Assembly: GCA_012511245.1 (NCBI GenBank)
Contig: JAAZGM010000229.1
Location: 1 to 19,961 of the forward strand
Source of the DNA: Methanomicrobiales archaeon
Lineage (GTDB): Archaea > Halobacteriota > Methanomicrobia > Methanomicrobiales > Methanoculleaceae
DNA: 19,961 bases
Direction of reading: 5' to 3'
A program made the translations under genes and the position numbers. Below are positions 7,738 through 14,546 of the stretch, piece by piece; within the stretch, counting starts at the first letter, position 1; each line of letters opens with the position of its first letter. The notes beneath the pieces are model-generated. The model made no database searches. It was not told where the DNA came from and worked only from the letters and a program-made list of their open reading frames with translations.

Positions 7738-9945
7738 ATGCGTACCAGTGGCACAATAATCATCCGGGGTATCGTCCAGGGAGTCGGATTTCGCCCCTTT
7801 GTCCATGCAAAAGCGCGGGAATTCGGGATCAGGGGGACGGTCAAAAATCTCGGGAGCGAGGTGGAGATCCATGCGTCCGGCGACCACTTTGAGGAGTTTC
7901 TGGAGGCAGTTTCAAGAGGAACACCGCTATCTCAGATAGATTCCGTAGATGTCCAGAATCTGCGCGACAGAGAAAGGGAAGGGTTTACCATCCTCGAGAG
8001 CGATTCCGGGAGCCTCTCGGGGTTCATCCCGACCGATGTCGCCATATGTGATGACTGTATCGCCGATATTTTCATGCAAGGCGGCAGATACGAGGGTTAC
8101 TGGGCCACATCCTGCGTCAACTGCGGGCCGCGGTACAGCATCATCACCACCATCCCCTACGACCGGGAGCGGACGTCGATGGTGGATTTTCCGGCCTGCC
8201 CGGCCTGTGAGAGCGAGTACACCGACCCGTCGTGCCGCCGCCACCACGCCCAGACGATCGCCTGTGCGGCCTGCGGGCCGGGCCTCACCCTTCTTTCGGC
8301 AGGCGGAACACCGGTTGTGGGCGATCCCATCCGGGAGGCGGCGGCCCTCCTTGATGCAGGCTCGATCGTTGCCATCCGCGGTATAGGGGGATTTCATATC
8401 GCCTGCACCGAGGAGGCGACGGGGGTCCTGAAACGCCGACTCGGCCGGACGGAGCAGCCCCTTGCGGTGATGACGACCGCAGAGGAGGTGGAGCGGATCG
8501 CGATCGTCTCAAACGAAGAACGGGCGATCCTTCACTCCCGGGCACGACCGATCGTCGTGCTCGAAAAGCGGGATCCCGCATCCCACCCGACGATATCCGA
8601 TCTCCACACCATCGGGTGCATGCTCCCCTACACCGGGCTGCATCATCTCCTCTTTGCACATCTCGCCCACCCGCTCCTCATCATGACGAGCGCAAACCTG
8701 CCGGGCTACCCGATGATCACCGATCTCAGAACCGCACTTGAGCGCCTGCCGGGGCAGGCCGACTACATCCTCACCCACGATCGCCGGATAGTCAACCGGT
8801 GCGACGACTCCGTTGTCAGGGACGGTTTCATCATCCGCCTCTCCCGCGGTCTTGCCCCGAAACGGGAGGCGATCGATCTCGGGAAGAGGTGCATCCTCGG
8901 CGTCGGCCCGGAACTGAACGCGAACGTATCCATCTACAAGGATGGTTTCTGCATCACCTCCCCCCATGTCGGAAACGTCAGGAATCCCCAGACCCTCGCC
9001 TACCTGCAGGAGACGGCGGAACGGCTCGGTGGACTCACCGGTGTTCGGTACGACCGGATCGTCCACGACCTCCACCCGCAGTTCCTCTCGACCCGCTACG
9101 CAAAAGAGGTCAGCGAGGCGGCCGGGGCGGAGCTCCTTGCCGTCCAGCACCACCGGGCGCACATCGCCGCCGTGACCCGGGAGGAGTGCGTCGGGATCGC
9201 GATCGACGGGGTGGGCTACGGCGATGATGGGACGATATGGGGCGGCGAGGTCTTCGCCGGGAAGGTTCCCCACCTCGACCGGGTCGCCCATCTCGAGGTC
9301 GTCCCGATGCCAGGCGGCGATCTTGCTACCCGGTTCCCTGAACGGATGCTGTATGGGATCCTCCCTACGGATGGCATCCACGATCTGCTTGCATCGCGGG
9401 GCTGGAGCGATATCGAGCTTGCCGTCCTCGTCCGGCAGGTAGAGCGGGGGTTGAACGTCGCCGCGACGTCGAGCACCGGCCGGGTGCTGGATGCGGCGGC
9501 GGCCCTCCTCGGGATCTGCCGGGAACGGACCTACGATGGGGAACCGGCGATGAAACTCGAGTCGACGGCACACGCCGGAAAGGCCTCAGCCTGGGACCTC
9601 GAGTTCCTCCGCGACGGTGGTTGTGAGGTTCTCTCGACCCGATCACTCCTTCTTGAGGCATACCGGCGATCTGTTGCAGGCGAGCGGGTTGAAGACCTCG
9701 CCGCATCGATTCAGCACAACCTCGCCCGGGGCGTTGCCGCGATGGCTGTTACGGCGGCAGAGGAGCGGGGGATCCCCCGGGTGGCGCTCTCGGGCGGGGT
9801 GGCGTATAACCGGACGATCCGGGAGACGATCCGGACTGAAATTCAAGCTGCAGGGCTCGATCTCATCATGAATGCAGGTTACCCGCTCGGGGACGGGTGC
9901 ATCAGTTTCGGGCAGGTGGTATATGGCGGGAGCGTGGAAGAGTGA
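7738..9945 (+). CDS. hypF: Carbamoyltransferase HypF, NiFe-hydrogenase maturation
   Basis: HypF turns carbamoyl phosphate into carbamoyl-adenylate and passes the carbamoyl group to a C-terminal cysteine of HypE, the first step to the CN ligands of NiFe hydrogenase. The 735-residue length is normal for the family. Domains run in the standard order. An acylphosphatase domain (1-90) carries GIVQGVGFRPF at 11-21. Two zinc fingers use C104/C107/C126/C129 and C154/C157/C176/C179. A YrdC-like nucleotide-binding domain spans about 195-375. A Kae1-like domain (about 385-735) carries the metal-binding HHRAH at 471-475 and the phosphate-loop-like IDGVGYGDDG. All key residues look intact, so the enzyme should be active. 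No other hyp or hydrogenase gene lies in the window. It is divergent from a regulator operon, and its ATG follows the AT-rich promoter closely, so the mRNA may have almost no leader. Confidence 0.97.
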   Translation: MRTSGTIIIRGIVQGVGFRPFVHAKAREFGIRGTVKNLGSEVEIHASGDHFEEFLEAVSRGTPLSQIDSVDVQNLRDREREGFTILESDSGSLSGFIPTDVAICDDCIADIFMQGGRYEGYWATSCVNCGPRYSIITTIPYDRERTSMVDFPACPACESEYTDPSCRRHHAQTIACAACGPGLTLLSAGGTPVVGDPIREAAALLDAGSIVAIRGIGGFHIACTEEATGVLKRRLGRTEQPLAVMTTAEEVERIAIVSNEERAILHSRARPIVVLEKRDPASHPTISDLHTIGCMLPYTGLHHLLFAHLAHPLLIMTSANLPGYPMITDLRTALERLPGQADYILTHDRRIVNRCDDSVVRDGFIIRLSRGLAPKREAIDLGKRCILGVGPELNANVSIYKDGFCITSPHVGNVRNPQTLAYLQETAERLGGLTGVRYDRIVHDLHPQFLSTRYAKEVSEAAGAELLAVQHHRAHIAAVTREECVGIAIDGVGYGDDGTIWGGEVFAGKVPHLDRVAHLEVVPMPGGDLATRFPERMLYGILPTDGIHDLLASRGWSDIELAVLVRQVERGLNVAATSSTGRVLDAAAALLGICRERTYDGEPAMKLESTAHAGKASAWDLEFLRDGGCEVLSTRSLLLEAYRRSVAGERVEDLAASIQHNLARGVAAMAVTAAEERGIPRVALSGGVAYNRTIRETIRTEIQAAGLDLIMNAGYPLGDGCISFGQVVYGGSVEE

Positions 9946-10151
9946 GGAGGGCGGGTTCGGCTGCCCCGGACGATGGGTACCGGTGGAGGAACTCCCTTCG
10001 ACCATCGGCATAAGGCTCCTCTGCCATCACGGCGTCGGACGGGCGGGACGGTCTGCCGATTGCGCACATCCCGGGAGGCGGCGCCGATCGCGACGTTTTG
10101 CCCCCGAGGGAGACGGTTCCGGCTTCCACACCTCCTGCAGGGGAGATGCGA
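9946..10151. other. GC-rich gap after hypF, no supported gene
   Basis: This stretch of about 200 bases follows the hypF stop. Short open frames exist on both strands, but they are arginine/proline-rich and show no family resemblance, as expected by chance in GC-rich DNA. I see no T-run terminator after hypF on the plus strand, and no tRNA fold. Confidence 0.5.
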
Positions 10152-10442
10152 TTAGAGTACGGGTTGCATGATCAGTACGTCGTGGCGGCCGTAAAAAAAC
10201 ATAGAGTAATTCTCGAACGGGGAGACAACGTTCAGGGAGAGACTGCTGCTCACGTCGATGAACGCCGGCAGCATCAAACAGGGCGGGTCGGACTTGTACT
10301 CGTTCAACGTTCCCGTAGGCACGATGAAGCGTGCCGTCGATCTGAACAGGGGCAATCCGTCGATTACCAGGCGTATGCTCTCCGCTATGACAAGAGGGGG
10401 AAGCAACTGATGGTAGTTTCGTATCCTGCATGGAAAAAGCAC
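10152..10442 (-). CDS. Small hypothetical protein or gene remnant
   Basis: This is a 96-codon frame beginning at GTG (10440-10442) and ending in TAA. The GTG lies 4 bases after the stop of the exported Ig-like gene on the same strand, and GGTGA at the end of that gene could act as a slightly close ribosome site. From about codon 20 onward (ESIRLVIDGLPLFRST to RHDVLIMQPVL) third positions are mostly G or C and the residue mix looks like a beta-rich protein, as in true genes here. The first 19 codons lack that bias. So it may be a real small gene coupled to its neighbour, or the surviving 3' part of a longer gene. I recognise no family. The plus-strand frame over the same bases looks random. 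Confidence 0.4.
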   Translation of the reverse strand: MLFPCRIRNYHQLLPPLVIAESIRLVIDGLPLFRSTARFIVPTGTLNEYKSDPPCLMLPAFIDVSSSLSLNVVSPFENYSMFFYGRHDVLIMQPVL

Positions 10443-10446
10443 AATA

Positions 10447-10959
10447 TCACCTTCCCTTCCTCCGACGGAACTTCAGAAAGATCAATACTGCTCCCAATAC
10501 TCCGATGACACCTATGTACCCAGGTGCGTTCTCGATCAGATTGCCCAGGACGATGATCGGCAGCGGTGGAGGTGGTCCACTGCGAATGGTCACGTTCAGA
10601 GATTTTTCCGCCTGGTTTCCGAGGTTATCGGTCGCTATGACCGTGATTCTGTTCTTCCCCGAAGAGACCGGTACAGGGCATGCGAACTCCGTCCCGTTCC
10701 CACACGAAACCTCCCCTATTTCGCTCCGGACGACCACGCTCCGTATACCGGAAGGGGCATCGACCTCGCCATGAACCGTAACATGAGGCGGAACGACGTC
10801 GATCCAGACTTCACCACCCTCTTTCGGGAAGGTGATGATGAGATTTATCGTCTCGCCGTCGGGCACCGGACTTTCAGGTTGAAGACCTGAACATACTGTA
10901 GGAAACGCAATGATCATCAGTACGGCAACAATCAAAGTTATGCGCATGACCGACCCCAT
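10447..10959 (-). CDS. Exported membrane-anchored protein with Ig-like domain
   Basis: The frame encodes up to 170 residues. The N-terminus is a signal peptide: MRITLIVAVLMIIAFPTVCSG is the classic form if translation starts at the internal ATG (10945-10947), and the longer ATG at 10957-10959 only adds four residues. The mature part (about 30-130) is beta-rich, with PPHVTVHGEVDAPSGIRSVVV and NRITVIATDNLGNQAEKSL, the pattern of bacterial/archaeal Ig-like folds with a final 'A-D-N-L-G-N' strand. Two cysteines about 10 residues apart could form a disulfide, and NGT and NVT are N-glycosylation sequons. A proline-rich linker, one membrane helix (about 145-163) and a basic FRRRKGR tail follow, so the domain should sit outside the cell. 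The role is unknown; adhesion or envelope structure is a guess. Confidence 0.7.
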   Translation of the reverse strand: MGSVMRITLIVAVLMIIAFPTVCSGLQPESPVPDGETINLIITFPKEGGEVWIDVVPPHVTVHGEVDAPSGIRSVVVRSEIGEVSCGNGTEFACPVPVSSGKNRITVIATDNLGNQAEKSLNVTIRSGPPPPLPIIVLGNLIENAPGYIGVIGVLGAVLIFLKFRRRKGR

Positions 10960-11000
10960 CCGGATTAAGCATCCGTACGGGGACGTACACGTTTTGATAG

Positions 11001-11049
11001 TTATAGGTTATGGTCACCGCGGCGACATATCAGTCAGCTATCTTTAAAA
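11001..11049 (-). promoter_or_regulatory. Candidate TATA elements for the exported protein gene
   Basis: On the minus strand two AT-rich motifs precede the gene at 10959: CCTATAA (11001-11007) and CTTTTAAAG (11041-11049). The first would place the start of transcription near 10978 and give a 20-30 base leader. The second would give about 60-75 bases. I cannot decide between them. The rest of 10960-11097 shows nothing else. Confidence 0.3.
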
Positions 11050-11097
11050 GCGGGGCGAGCCGTCCCGGCGATGTGCGCAATCGTACTGTAAATACCC

Positions 11098-11115
11098 ACG
11101 AAAGAAAAGAAAAAT
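11098..11115 (-). terminator. T-rich terminator of the ribosomal stalk operon
   Basis: Immediately after the P1 stop the minus strand reads TTTTTCTTTTCTTTCGTG. Runs of T without need of a hairpin are the usual intrinsic terminators in euryarchaea, and this is the longest pyrimidine/T tract in the neighbourhood. It separates the stalk operon from the exported-protein gene on the same strand. Confidence 0.7.
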
Positions 11116-11430
11116 TTAGCCGAAGAGGGCACCGAGACCGGCCATGCCGCTCTCTTCTTCCTCTTCCTTGCTCTCCTCTTCCTCGGCCTCTTCCTCGGCG
11201 GCAGGCGCGGCGGCTGCAGATGCAGCGGCGGCGGGTGCAGCAGCGACGGACGCGACGGCGGCCTTGCTGATGGCCTCCTCGATGTTCACGTCCTCGAGTG
11301 CGGCGACAAGGGCCTTCACGCGGGCATCCTGGACGGCGACACCGGCCGCGTTCAGGACAGCAGTCACATTCTCTTCAGTTACATCCTTGCCTGCGTTGTG
11401 CAGGAGCAGTGCAGCGTAGATATATTCCAT
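11116..11430 (-). CDS. rpl12: Ribosomal stalk protein P1 (L12 of archaea)
   Basis: The 104-residue protein is the archaeal P1/L12 stalk protein, which forms dimers on P0 and recruits translation GTPases to the large subunit. The N-terminal helical dimerisation part is MEYIYAALLLHNAGKDVTEE. An Ala-rich hinge (about 60-80) and an acidic Glu-rich stretch follow, then the conserved factor-binding tail SGMAGLGALFG. It starts at ATG 11430, with an ideal GAGGTGA ribosome site 7 bases upstream in the 28-base gap from the P0 gene. That strong site suits a protein made in several copies per ribosome, unlike its neighbours. It is the last gene of the L11-L1-P0-P1 operon, and the P0 gene ends in an almost identical tail. 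Confidence 0.98.
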   Translation of the reverse strand: MEYIYAALLLHNAGKDVTEENVTAVLNAAGVAVQDARVKALVAALEDVNIEEAISKAAVASVAAAPAAAASAAAAPAAEEEAEEEESKEEEEESGMAGLGALFG

Positions 11431-11458
11431 AATTCATTCACCTCATGTTGAAATAGTG

Positions 11459-12487
11459 TTAGCCGAAGAGTGCGCCAAGACCGGCAAGGCCGCTCTCTTC
11501 GTCCTCTTCCTTCTTCTCCTCTTCTTCCTCTTCTTCCTCGGGCTTCTCTCCGGCTGCTGCTGGAGCTGCTGGCGCGGGTGCCGCAGCGGTCGCAGCCGAT
11601 GCAGCCTTCAGGGTCGCCTCGTCGAGCTCAAAGCCGTGATCCTGTGCCGCAAGTGCAACAACCAGCATCTCGCGCTGTGCCCGCCCGATGATCAGGTCGA
11701 CGATATCCTTCTCGTAGATCGCCGCATCGACGCCCACGTTCCGGGCCTCGCGCACCGCCCTGCCGATGATGGCAGCGATGGTGAACTTCGTCGGGATTGC
11801 AGCGTTGACCGAGAGGTTGAATGCCTGCTGAGCCGCGAGCGCGATGTTGTTCGCGTAGGCATCCTCATCGATAACAAGCAGGTCCGGCGTGAAGATAGTC
11901 TCACGGTAGTATGCCGCCTGCAGGATGAGGCCGACATCCATCGGCTTGACGCCGAGCTTTATGAGAGCACCGGCAACCTTCTTGTTGATGACCTCGCCCT
12001 TCTTCACGACCGTCTTCGTCTCACGGATCTTGACCTTTCCGCCCTCGATGACTGCGGGAATGCCCACCTGCTGGAGCTCGCCGACGATCGGGCCGGGTTT
12101 GAAGCTGGTCGGACCTTTCGGGATGACGATGTCCTCAGGAGCCGTCTCGCCGGGCTTTGCCGCCATCTTCGTCTTGGTCTTCTCGAGCAGCTTGAAGAGC
12201 TTGAACGGGTTCTCGTTCGTGAAGATCAGGGCGCTCTGGCCTTCGGCGTGGTCATTCAGGGCCGCAACGCTGCCGCCGAGCTCGTTTAAGGCGTGCTCGA
12301 TCAGCGTGTTCCGGGCCATCTTCACCCTCGCCGTGCCGCGGAGGTTCCGCCGGATCTGCTGGATCTGCGAGGCAGGAATGCCATACATATCCACGACGCC
12401 GACGAGCGAGTGCTCCTCGATACCGCGTCTGATCTCCTCTACTTCTTCCTTTTTCCACCGGGGCAGGTTCTGCGTATAGAGCGCCAT
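11459..12487 (-). CDS. rplP0: Acidic ribosomal protein P0 (L10 of archaea)
   Basis: The 342-residue protein is P0/L10, which binds 23S rRNA and L11 at the GTPase centre and carries several P1 dimers on C-terminal helices. The N-terminal rRNA-binding part is typical (LPRWKKEEVEEI, then RVKMARNTLIEHAL). The archaeal insertion domain lies in the middle (about 110-185: KPGPIVGELQQVGIPAVIEG). The end shows an Ala/Pro hinge, a Glu/Lys-rich tract and the same ESGLAGLGALFG tail as P1, as expected for an archaeal stalk. The ATG shares one base with the L1 stop (TGATG), so translation is coupled. Length is normal and nothing is missing. Confidence 0.98.
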   Translation of the reverse strand: MALYTQNLPRWKKEEVEEIRRGIEEHSLVGVVDMYGIPASQIQQIRRNLRGTARVKMARNTLIEHALNELGGSVAALNDHAEGQSALIFTNENPFKLFKLLEKTKTKMAAKPGETAPEDIVIPKGPTSFKPGPIVGELQQVGIPAVIEGGKVKIRETKTVVKKGEVINKKVAGALIKLGVKPMDVGLILQAAYYRETIFTPDLLVIDEDAYANNIALAAQQAFNLSVNAAIPTKFTIAAIIGRAVREARNVGVDAAIYEKDIVDLIIGRAQREMLVVALAAQDHGFELDEATLKAASAATAAAPAPAAPAAAGEKPEEEEEEEEKKEEDEESGLAGLGALFG

Positions 12488-13128
12488 CAGATCACCCTCA
12501 CTGCCGGCCCCATCGTTGTCTTCACGTAGACCGAGTGGATATTCATCGTTCCACTCTCAAGAACGGACTCGACCCTCCGAAGAACCGTATCGATGTTCTC
12601 GGCGATCTGCTCGGAGTCCATCCCGGATGTTCCGACCTTCGCATGGAAGACCTTCTTATCCTTCGTCCGGACCTTTACAGAACTCCGGAGACGCTGAACG
12701 ATGGGCCGAATGTCCATTCCCTGCGGAACCGGCATCGGCATCCGTCCACGCGGACCAAGCCTGACACCGAGATACCGCCCGACGAGAGGCATCATGGCCG
12801 TCTCAGCAAGGAAGAACCGGTACTCCTCCGCCACCTTGCGCGCTTCGCGGGGTTCTCCCCCGAGCCGCTCGATCTCCTCAGGTCCAATGATGAGGTCCAC
12901 GTCCACCTCTTTTGCCTGCGTGGTGATGTCGCCCTTCCCGAGAACTGCGATCTTGACGTTGTCAAAACCGTGCGGGAGGAGAATCGTCTCATCAATACGA
13001 TTCTTGGGCTGGGACATATCGATGTTCCTGAGGTTGACGGTGATATCCACGCTCTCCTTGAACTTCCGTTCCGGAGCAGTTTCCAGTGCCGCTTTCACGG
13101 CATTTTGTATACTGGTTTTGTCAACCAT
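12487..13128 (-). CDS. rpl1: Ribosomal protein L1
   Basis: The 213-residue protein is L1, the protein at the E-site side of the large subunit that binds 23S rRNA helices 76-78 and helps tRNA exit. Typical elements are FKESVDITVNLRNIDMS near the start, the GRMPMPVP loop (about 140-147), and GPAVRV at the end. It starts at ATG 13128, with GGAGG and 6 bases of spacing. It follows the L11 gene after 51 bases and overlaps the P0 start by one base. In Methanococcus, L1 represses its own operon by binding a hairpin early in its coding region. The corresponding codons here keep part of that pairing (see the separate entry). Confidence 0.98.
   Translation of the reverse strand: MVDKTSIQNAVKAALETAPERKFKESVDITVNLRNIDMSQPKNRIDETILLPHGFDNVKIAVLGKGDITTQAKEVDVDLIIGPEEIERLGGEPREARKVAEEYRFFLAETAMMPLVGRYLGVRLGPRGRMPMPVPQGMDIRPIVQRLRSSVKVRTKDKKVFHAKVGTSGMDSEQIAENIDTVLRRVESVLESGTMNIHSVYVKTTMGPAVRVI
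13057..13098 (-). promoter_or_regulatory. Candidate L1 autoregulatory RNA element inside rpl1
   Basis: Codons 11-24 of rpl1 occupy the same place as the known M. vannielii L1 mRNA binding site, about 30 nt past the start. GUGAA (nt 31-35) can pair with UUCA (nt 67-70) by four pairs, and an inner GCA/UGC stem is possible. In the methanococcal site the outer stem is longer. The comparison is from memory and the fold is weak here, so regulation is inferred only. Confidence 0.3.
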
Positions 13129-13179
13129 CCTTTGCCTCCATAGTACACGACCTCACGATCTTCTATGGTTGTCTGACAT

Positions 13180-13656
13180 CTATGCGACGAGTACGCCGTC
13201 ATACTCCCCGTTGTTGACAGCCTGGATCACTTCGCGAGGTCTCTTCCCCTCGATAGTGACACCGACGCTCACGCACGTTCCGAGGACTTCTTTGACCGCG
13301 GATTTCAGATCATACGAGAGCATGCCATCAAATTTCATACGGGCAATACGGACGGCGGCCTCCAGCGGCAGATCTCCTGCCACCTGAGAACCCGGTTCTC
13401 CCGAACCCTTCGTGATACCGGCCTCTTTCATGACGAGCGCCGTTGTGGGCGGGATGCCCACCTCAATCGTGAAGTTCTTCTTATCGTCGACCGTAACCGT
13501 CACCGGCACCTGCATGCCGTTGAATTCGGCTGTTTTCTTGTTGATCTCGTCGACGACAGCCTTCACGTTGATACCAAGGGGTCCGAGCGCGGGGCCCAGA
13601 GGCGGGCCTGCTGTAGCCTTGCCGCCGGGTACCAATACCTCGACCGTTTCTGCCAT
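13180..13656 (-). CDS. rpl11: Ribosomal protein L11
   Basis: The 158-residue protein is L11, which binds the GTPase-associated centre of 23S rRNA next to the P0/P1 stalk. The N-terminal signature is clear (PGGKATAGPPLGPALGPLGI, about 11-30). The C-terminal rRNA-binding part contains KEVLGTCVSVGVTIEGKRPR. It starts at ATG 13656, after GGTGA spaced by 6 bases. It is the first gene of the L11-L1-P0-P1 operon, with its own promoter upstream in the 195-base gap after nusG. Confidence 0.98.
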   Translation of the reverse strand: MAETVEVLVPGGKATAGPPLGPALGPLGINVKAVVDEINKKTAEFNGMQVPVTVTVDDKKNFTIEVGIPPTTALVMKEAGITKGSGEPGSQVAGDLPLEAAVRIARMKFDGMLSYDLKSAVKEVLGTCVSVGVTIEGKRPREVIQAVNNGEYDGVLVA

Positions 13657-13724
13657 ACAAGTTCACCAGCTATTATTCCTCAGGGGAATAGTTGCCTGGG
13701 TTACCTAAGGTCTACGTGAGAGGA

Positions 13725-13731
13725 TTTAAAG
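13725..13731 (-). promoter_or_regulatory. Proximal TATA box of the L11 operon
   Basis: On the minus strand, ACTATACTTTAAATCC contains CTTTAAAT-type TATA sequence in a GC-rich surround. Transcription would start near 13700, giving a leader of about 45 bases before the L11 ATG. A second possible TATA lies further upstream at 13835-13841. Confidence 0.5.
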
Positions 13732-13736
13732 TATAG

Positions 13737-13757
13737 TGCCCGGGCGGCGCCCGGGTA
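13737..13757 (-). other. Perfect GC hairpin upstream of the L11 promoter
   Basis: CCCGGGC (13739-13745) and GCCCGGG (13749-13755) form a 7-base-pair perfect stem with a 3-base loop, extendable by one wobble and one A-T pair. It lies just upstream of the proximal TATA box. It could be part of a structured leader, a transcript end, or a protein-binding palindrome. Confidence 0.55.
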
Positions 13758-13770
13758 CGCACGCAGACAT

Positions 13771-13815
13771 GCCCCCGGCGATCGAGGTTTACATCGCCGT
13801 GGGTAACCAGGGGGC
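13771..13815 (-). ncRNA. Candidate structured RNA element between nusG and rpl11
   Basis: On the minus strand GCCCCC (13815-13810) pairs with GGGGGC (13776-13771). Inside it GGCGAT (13798-13793) pairs with ATCGCC (13782-13777), closing the loop GTAAACCTCG. An 11-base bulge, TGGTTACCCAC, sits on one side. The two six-pair stems would stack into a 12-pair rod with an asymmetric bulge, a shape common in ligand or protein binding RNAs. A TATA-like CTTTATT about 25 bases upstream would start RNA right at the first G. It matches no RNA family I recognise. It could be an L11-operon leader or a short independent RNA. Confidence 0.35.
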
Positions 13816-13823
13816 TGCAGGAT

Positions 13824-13830
13824 AAAAAAA
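13824..13830 (-). terminator. T-run terminator of the dtdA-ftsZ-secE-nusG operon
   Basis: Seven T residues in a row on the minus strand, 21 bases after the nusG stop and within the AT-rich tract CTTTATTCTCCTTTTTTTATCC, fit a euryarchaeal T-run terminator. The same AT-rich block may double as a distal promoter for the downstream structured region (CTTTATT, 13835-13841). Confidence 0.55.
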
Positions 13831-13851
13831 GGAGAATAAAGATTGTATTCT

Positions 13852-14334
13852 TCAGGAGACGTCTTCTGAACGCTCCACAACACGGACGGAATCGCCGCGG
13901 ACGGTGATTGGAATAGGAACCATACTCTCGTAAAGCTCAACCGTGATCTCTTCTTTCCCGGAATCAATACGCTTGACAACCGCTTTTTCACCCTTGAAGG
14001 GGCCGGCGATGATCTCGACGATGGTGCCCTCGGTGATGCCGCTGACCACCGGTTTCGGCACCAGGAAGTGCTCGACCTCAGAGAGGGCGGTTGAGCCCTG
14101 CACCACTGCGCGCGCATGCGGGATCAACTCCACCAGCTGCTCGATCCGGGCGATGGGGTCGGGACTCTCCACGAGGACGTAGCCTCTCAGTTCCTCAGGC
14201 GCCATGACGGCCGTTACATGGATGTCCTTCTGCTCCCGGGTCACCTTCTCGACGTTATCGGCTACCGTCCGCTCTTGCTTTGCGGTCGTCTTTATTGCGT
14301 ATATCCTATTTGCGCTCTCAACCATGGCTATCAT
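13852..14334 (-). CDS. nusG: Transcription elongation factor Spt5/NusG
   Basis: The 160-residue protein is archaeal Spt5, the only elongation factor conserved in all domains. It clamps RNA polymerase with Spt4 and links transcription to translation. The NGN domain spans about 8-95 (IYAIKTTAKQERTVADNV, then GYVLVESPD). A single KOW domain follows (about 103-155: GTIVEIIAGPFKGEKAVV), the normal archaeal two-domain size. I chose the ATG at 14334 because it overlaps the secE stop as ATGA; a second ATG three codons later is possible. It is last in the dtdA-ftsZ-secE-nusG run, and a T-tract follows its stop. Confidence 0.97.
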   Translation of the reverse strand: MIAMVESANRIYAIKTTAKQERTVADNVEKVTREQKDIHVTAVMAPEELRGYVLVESPDPIARIEQLVELIPHARAVVQGSTALSEVEHFLVPKPVVSGITEGTIVEIIAGPFKGEKAVVKRIDSGKEEITVELYESMVPIPITVRGDSVRVVERSEDVS

Positions 14335-14540
14335 CTGGGCAGTACCAGCATGATCTCATATATGATAAAGCCGACAAGGCCGATGAGCATGATACCGGCC
14401 GCTGCCACGATCGCGATCTTCGAGAACTCGTCACGGGTCGGCGTCCGTGCCAGTTTCAGCACCCGCCAGTACTTCTTGAAGAGTTCTTCCCCGATCTTGA
14501 ATGACTTTACTTCCTCAAGCATTTCTTTGTAATCCATCAT
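14331..14540 (-). CDS. secE: Protein translocase subunit SecE (Sec61 gamma)
   Basis: The 69-residue protein is the single-span gamma subunit that clamps the SecY channel. An amphipathic N-terminal helix (KSFKIGEELFKKYWRVLKLA) is followed by the conserved TRDEFSK, which lies on the membrane face, and then by one membrane helix (IAIVAAAGIMLIGLVGFIIY). Length is normal for archaea. Two adjacent ATG codons (14540 and 14537) could serve as start and no Shine-Dalgarno site decides between them. It lies 6 bases after ftsZ and overlaps nusG by 4, the common euryarchaeal ftsZ-secE-nusG arrangement. Confidence 0.96.
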   Translation of the reverse strand: MMDYKEMLEEVKSFKIGEELFKKYWRVLKLARTPTRDEFSKIAIVAAAGIMLIGLVGFIIYEIMLVLPR

Positions 14541-14546
14541 ACCGGC

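Noticed and set aside
8509..9573. A 354-codon frame on the minus strand inside hypF
   Set aside because: It is antisense to an intact, well-recognised hypF and its product has no family features. Long antisense frames are common in GC-rich genes.
10098..10508. A 136-codon plus-strand frame after hypF
   Set aside because: The composition looks random, it lies opposite the better minus-strand frame, and it runs into the exported-protein gene on the other strand.
11116..11540. Repeated sequence at the 3' ends of the P0 and P1 genes
   Set aside because: It is explained by the shared acidic C-terminal tail of archaeal stalk proteins, not a mobile repeat.
11456..12289. A 277-codon plus-strand frame opposite P0
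   Set aside because: The start is a mirror of the Glu-rich codons of P0 read as Leu/Phe. No independent support.
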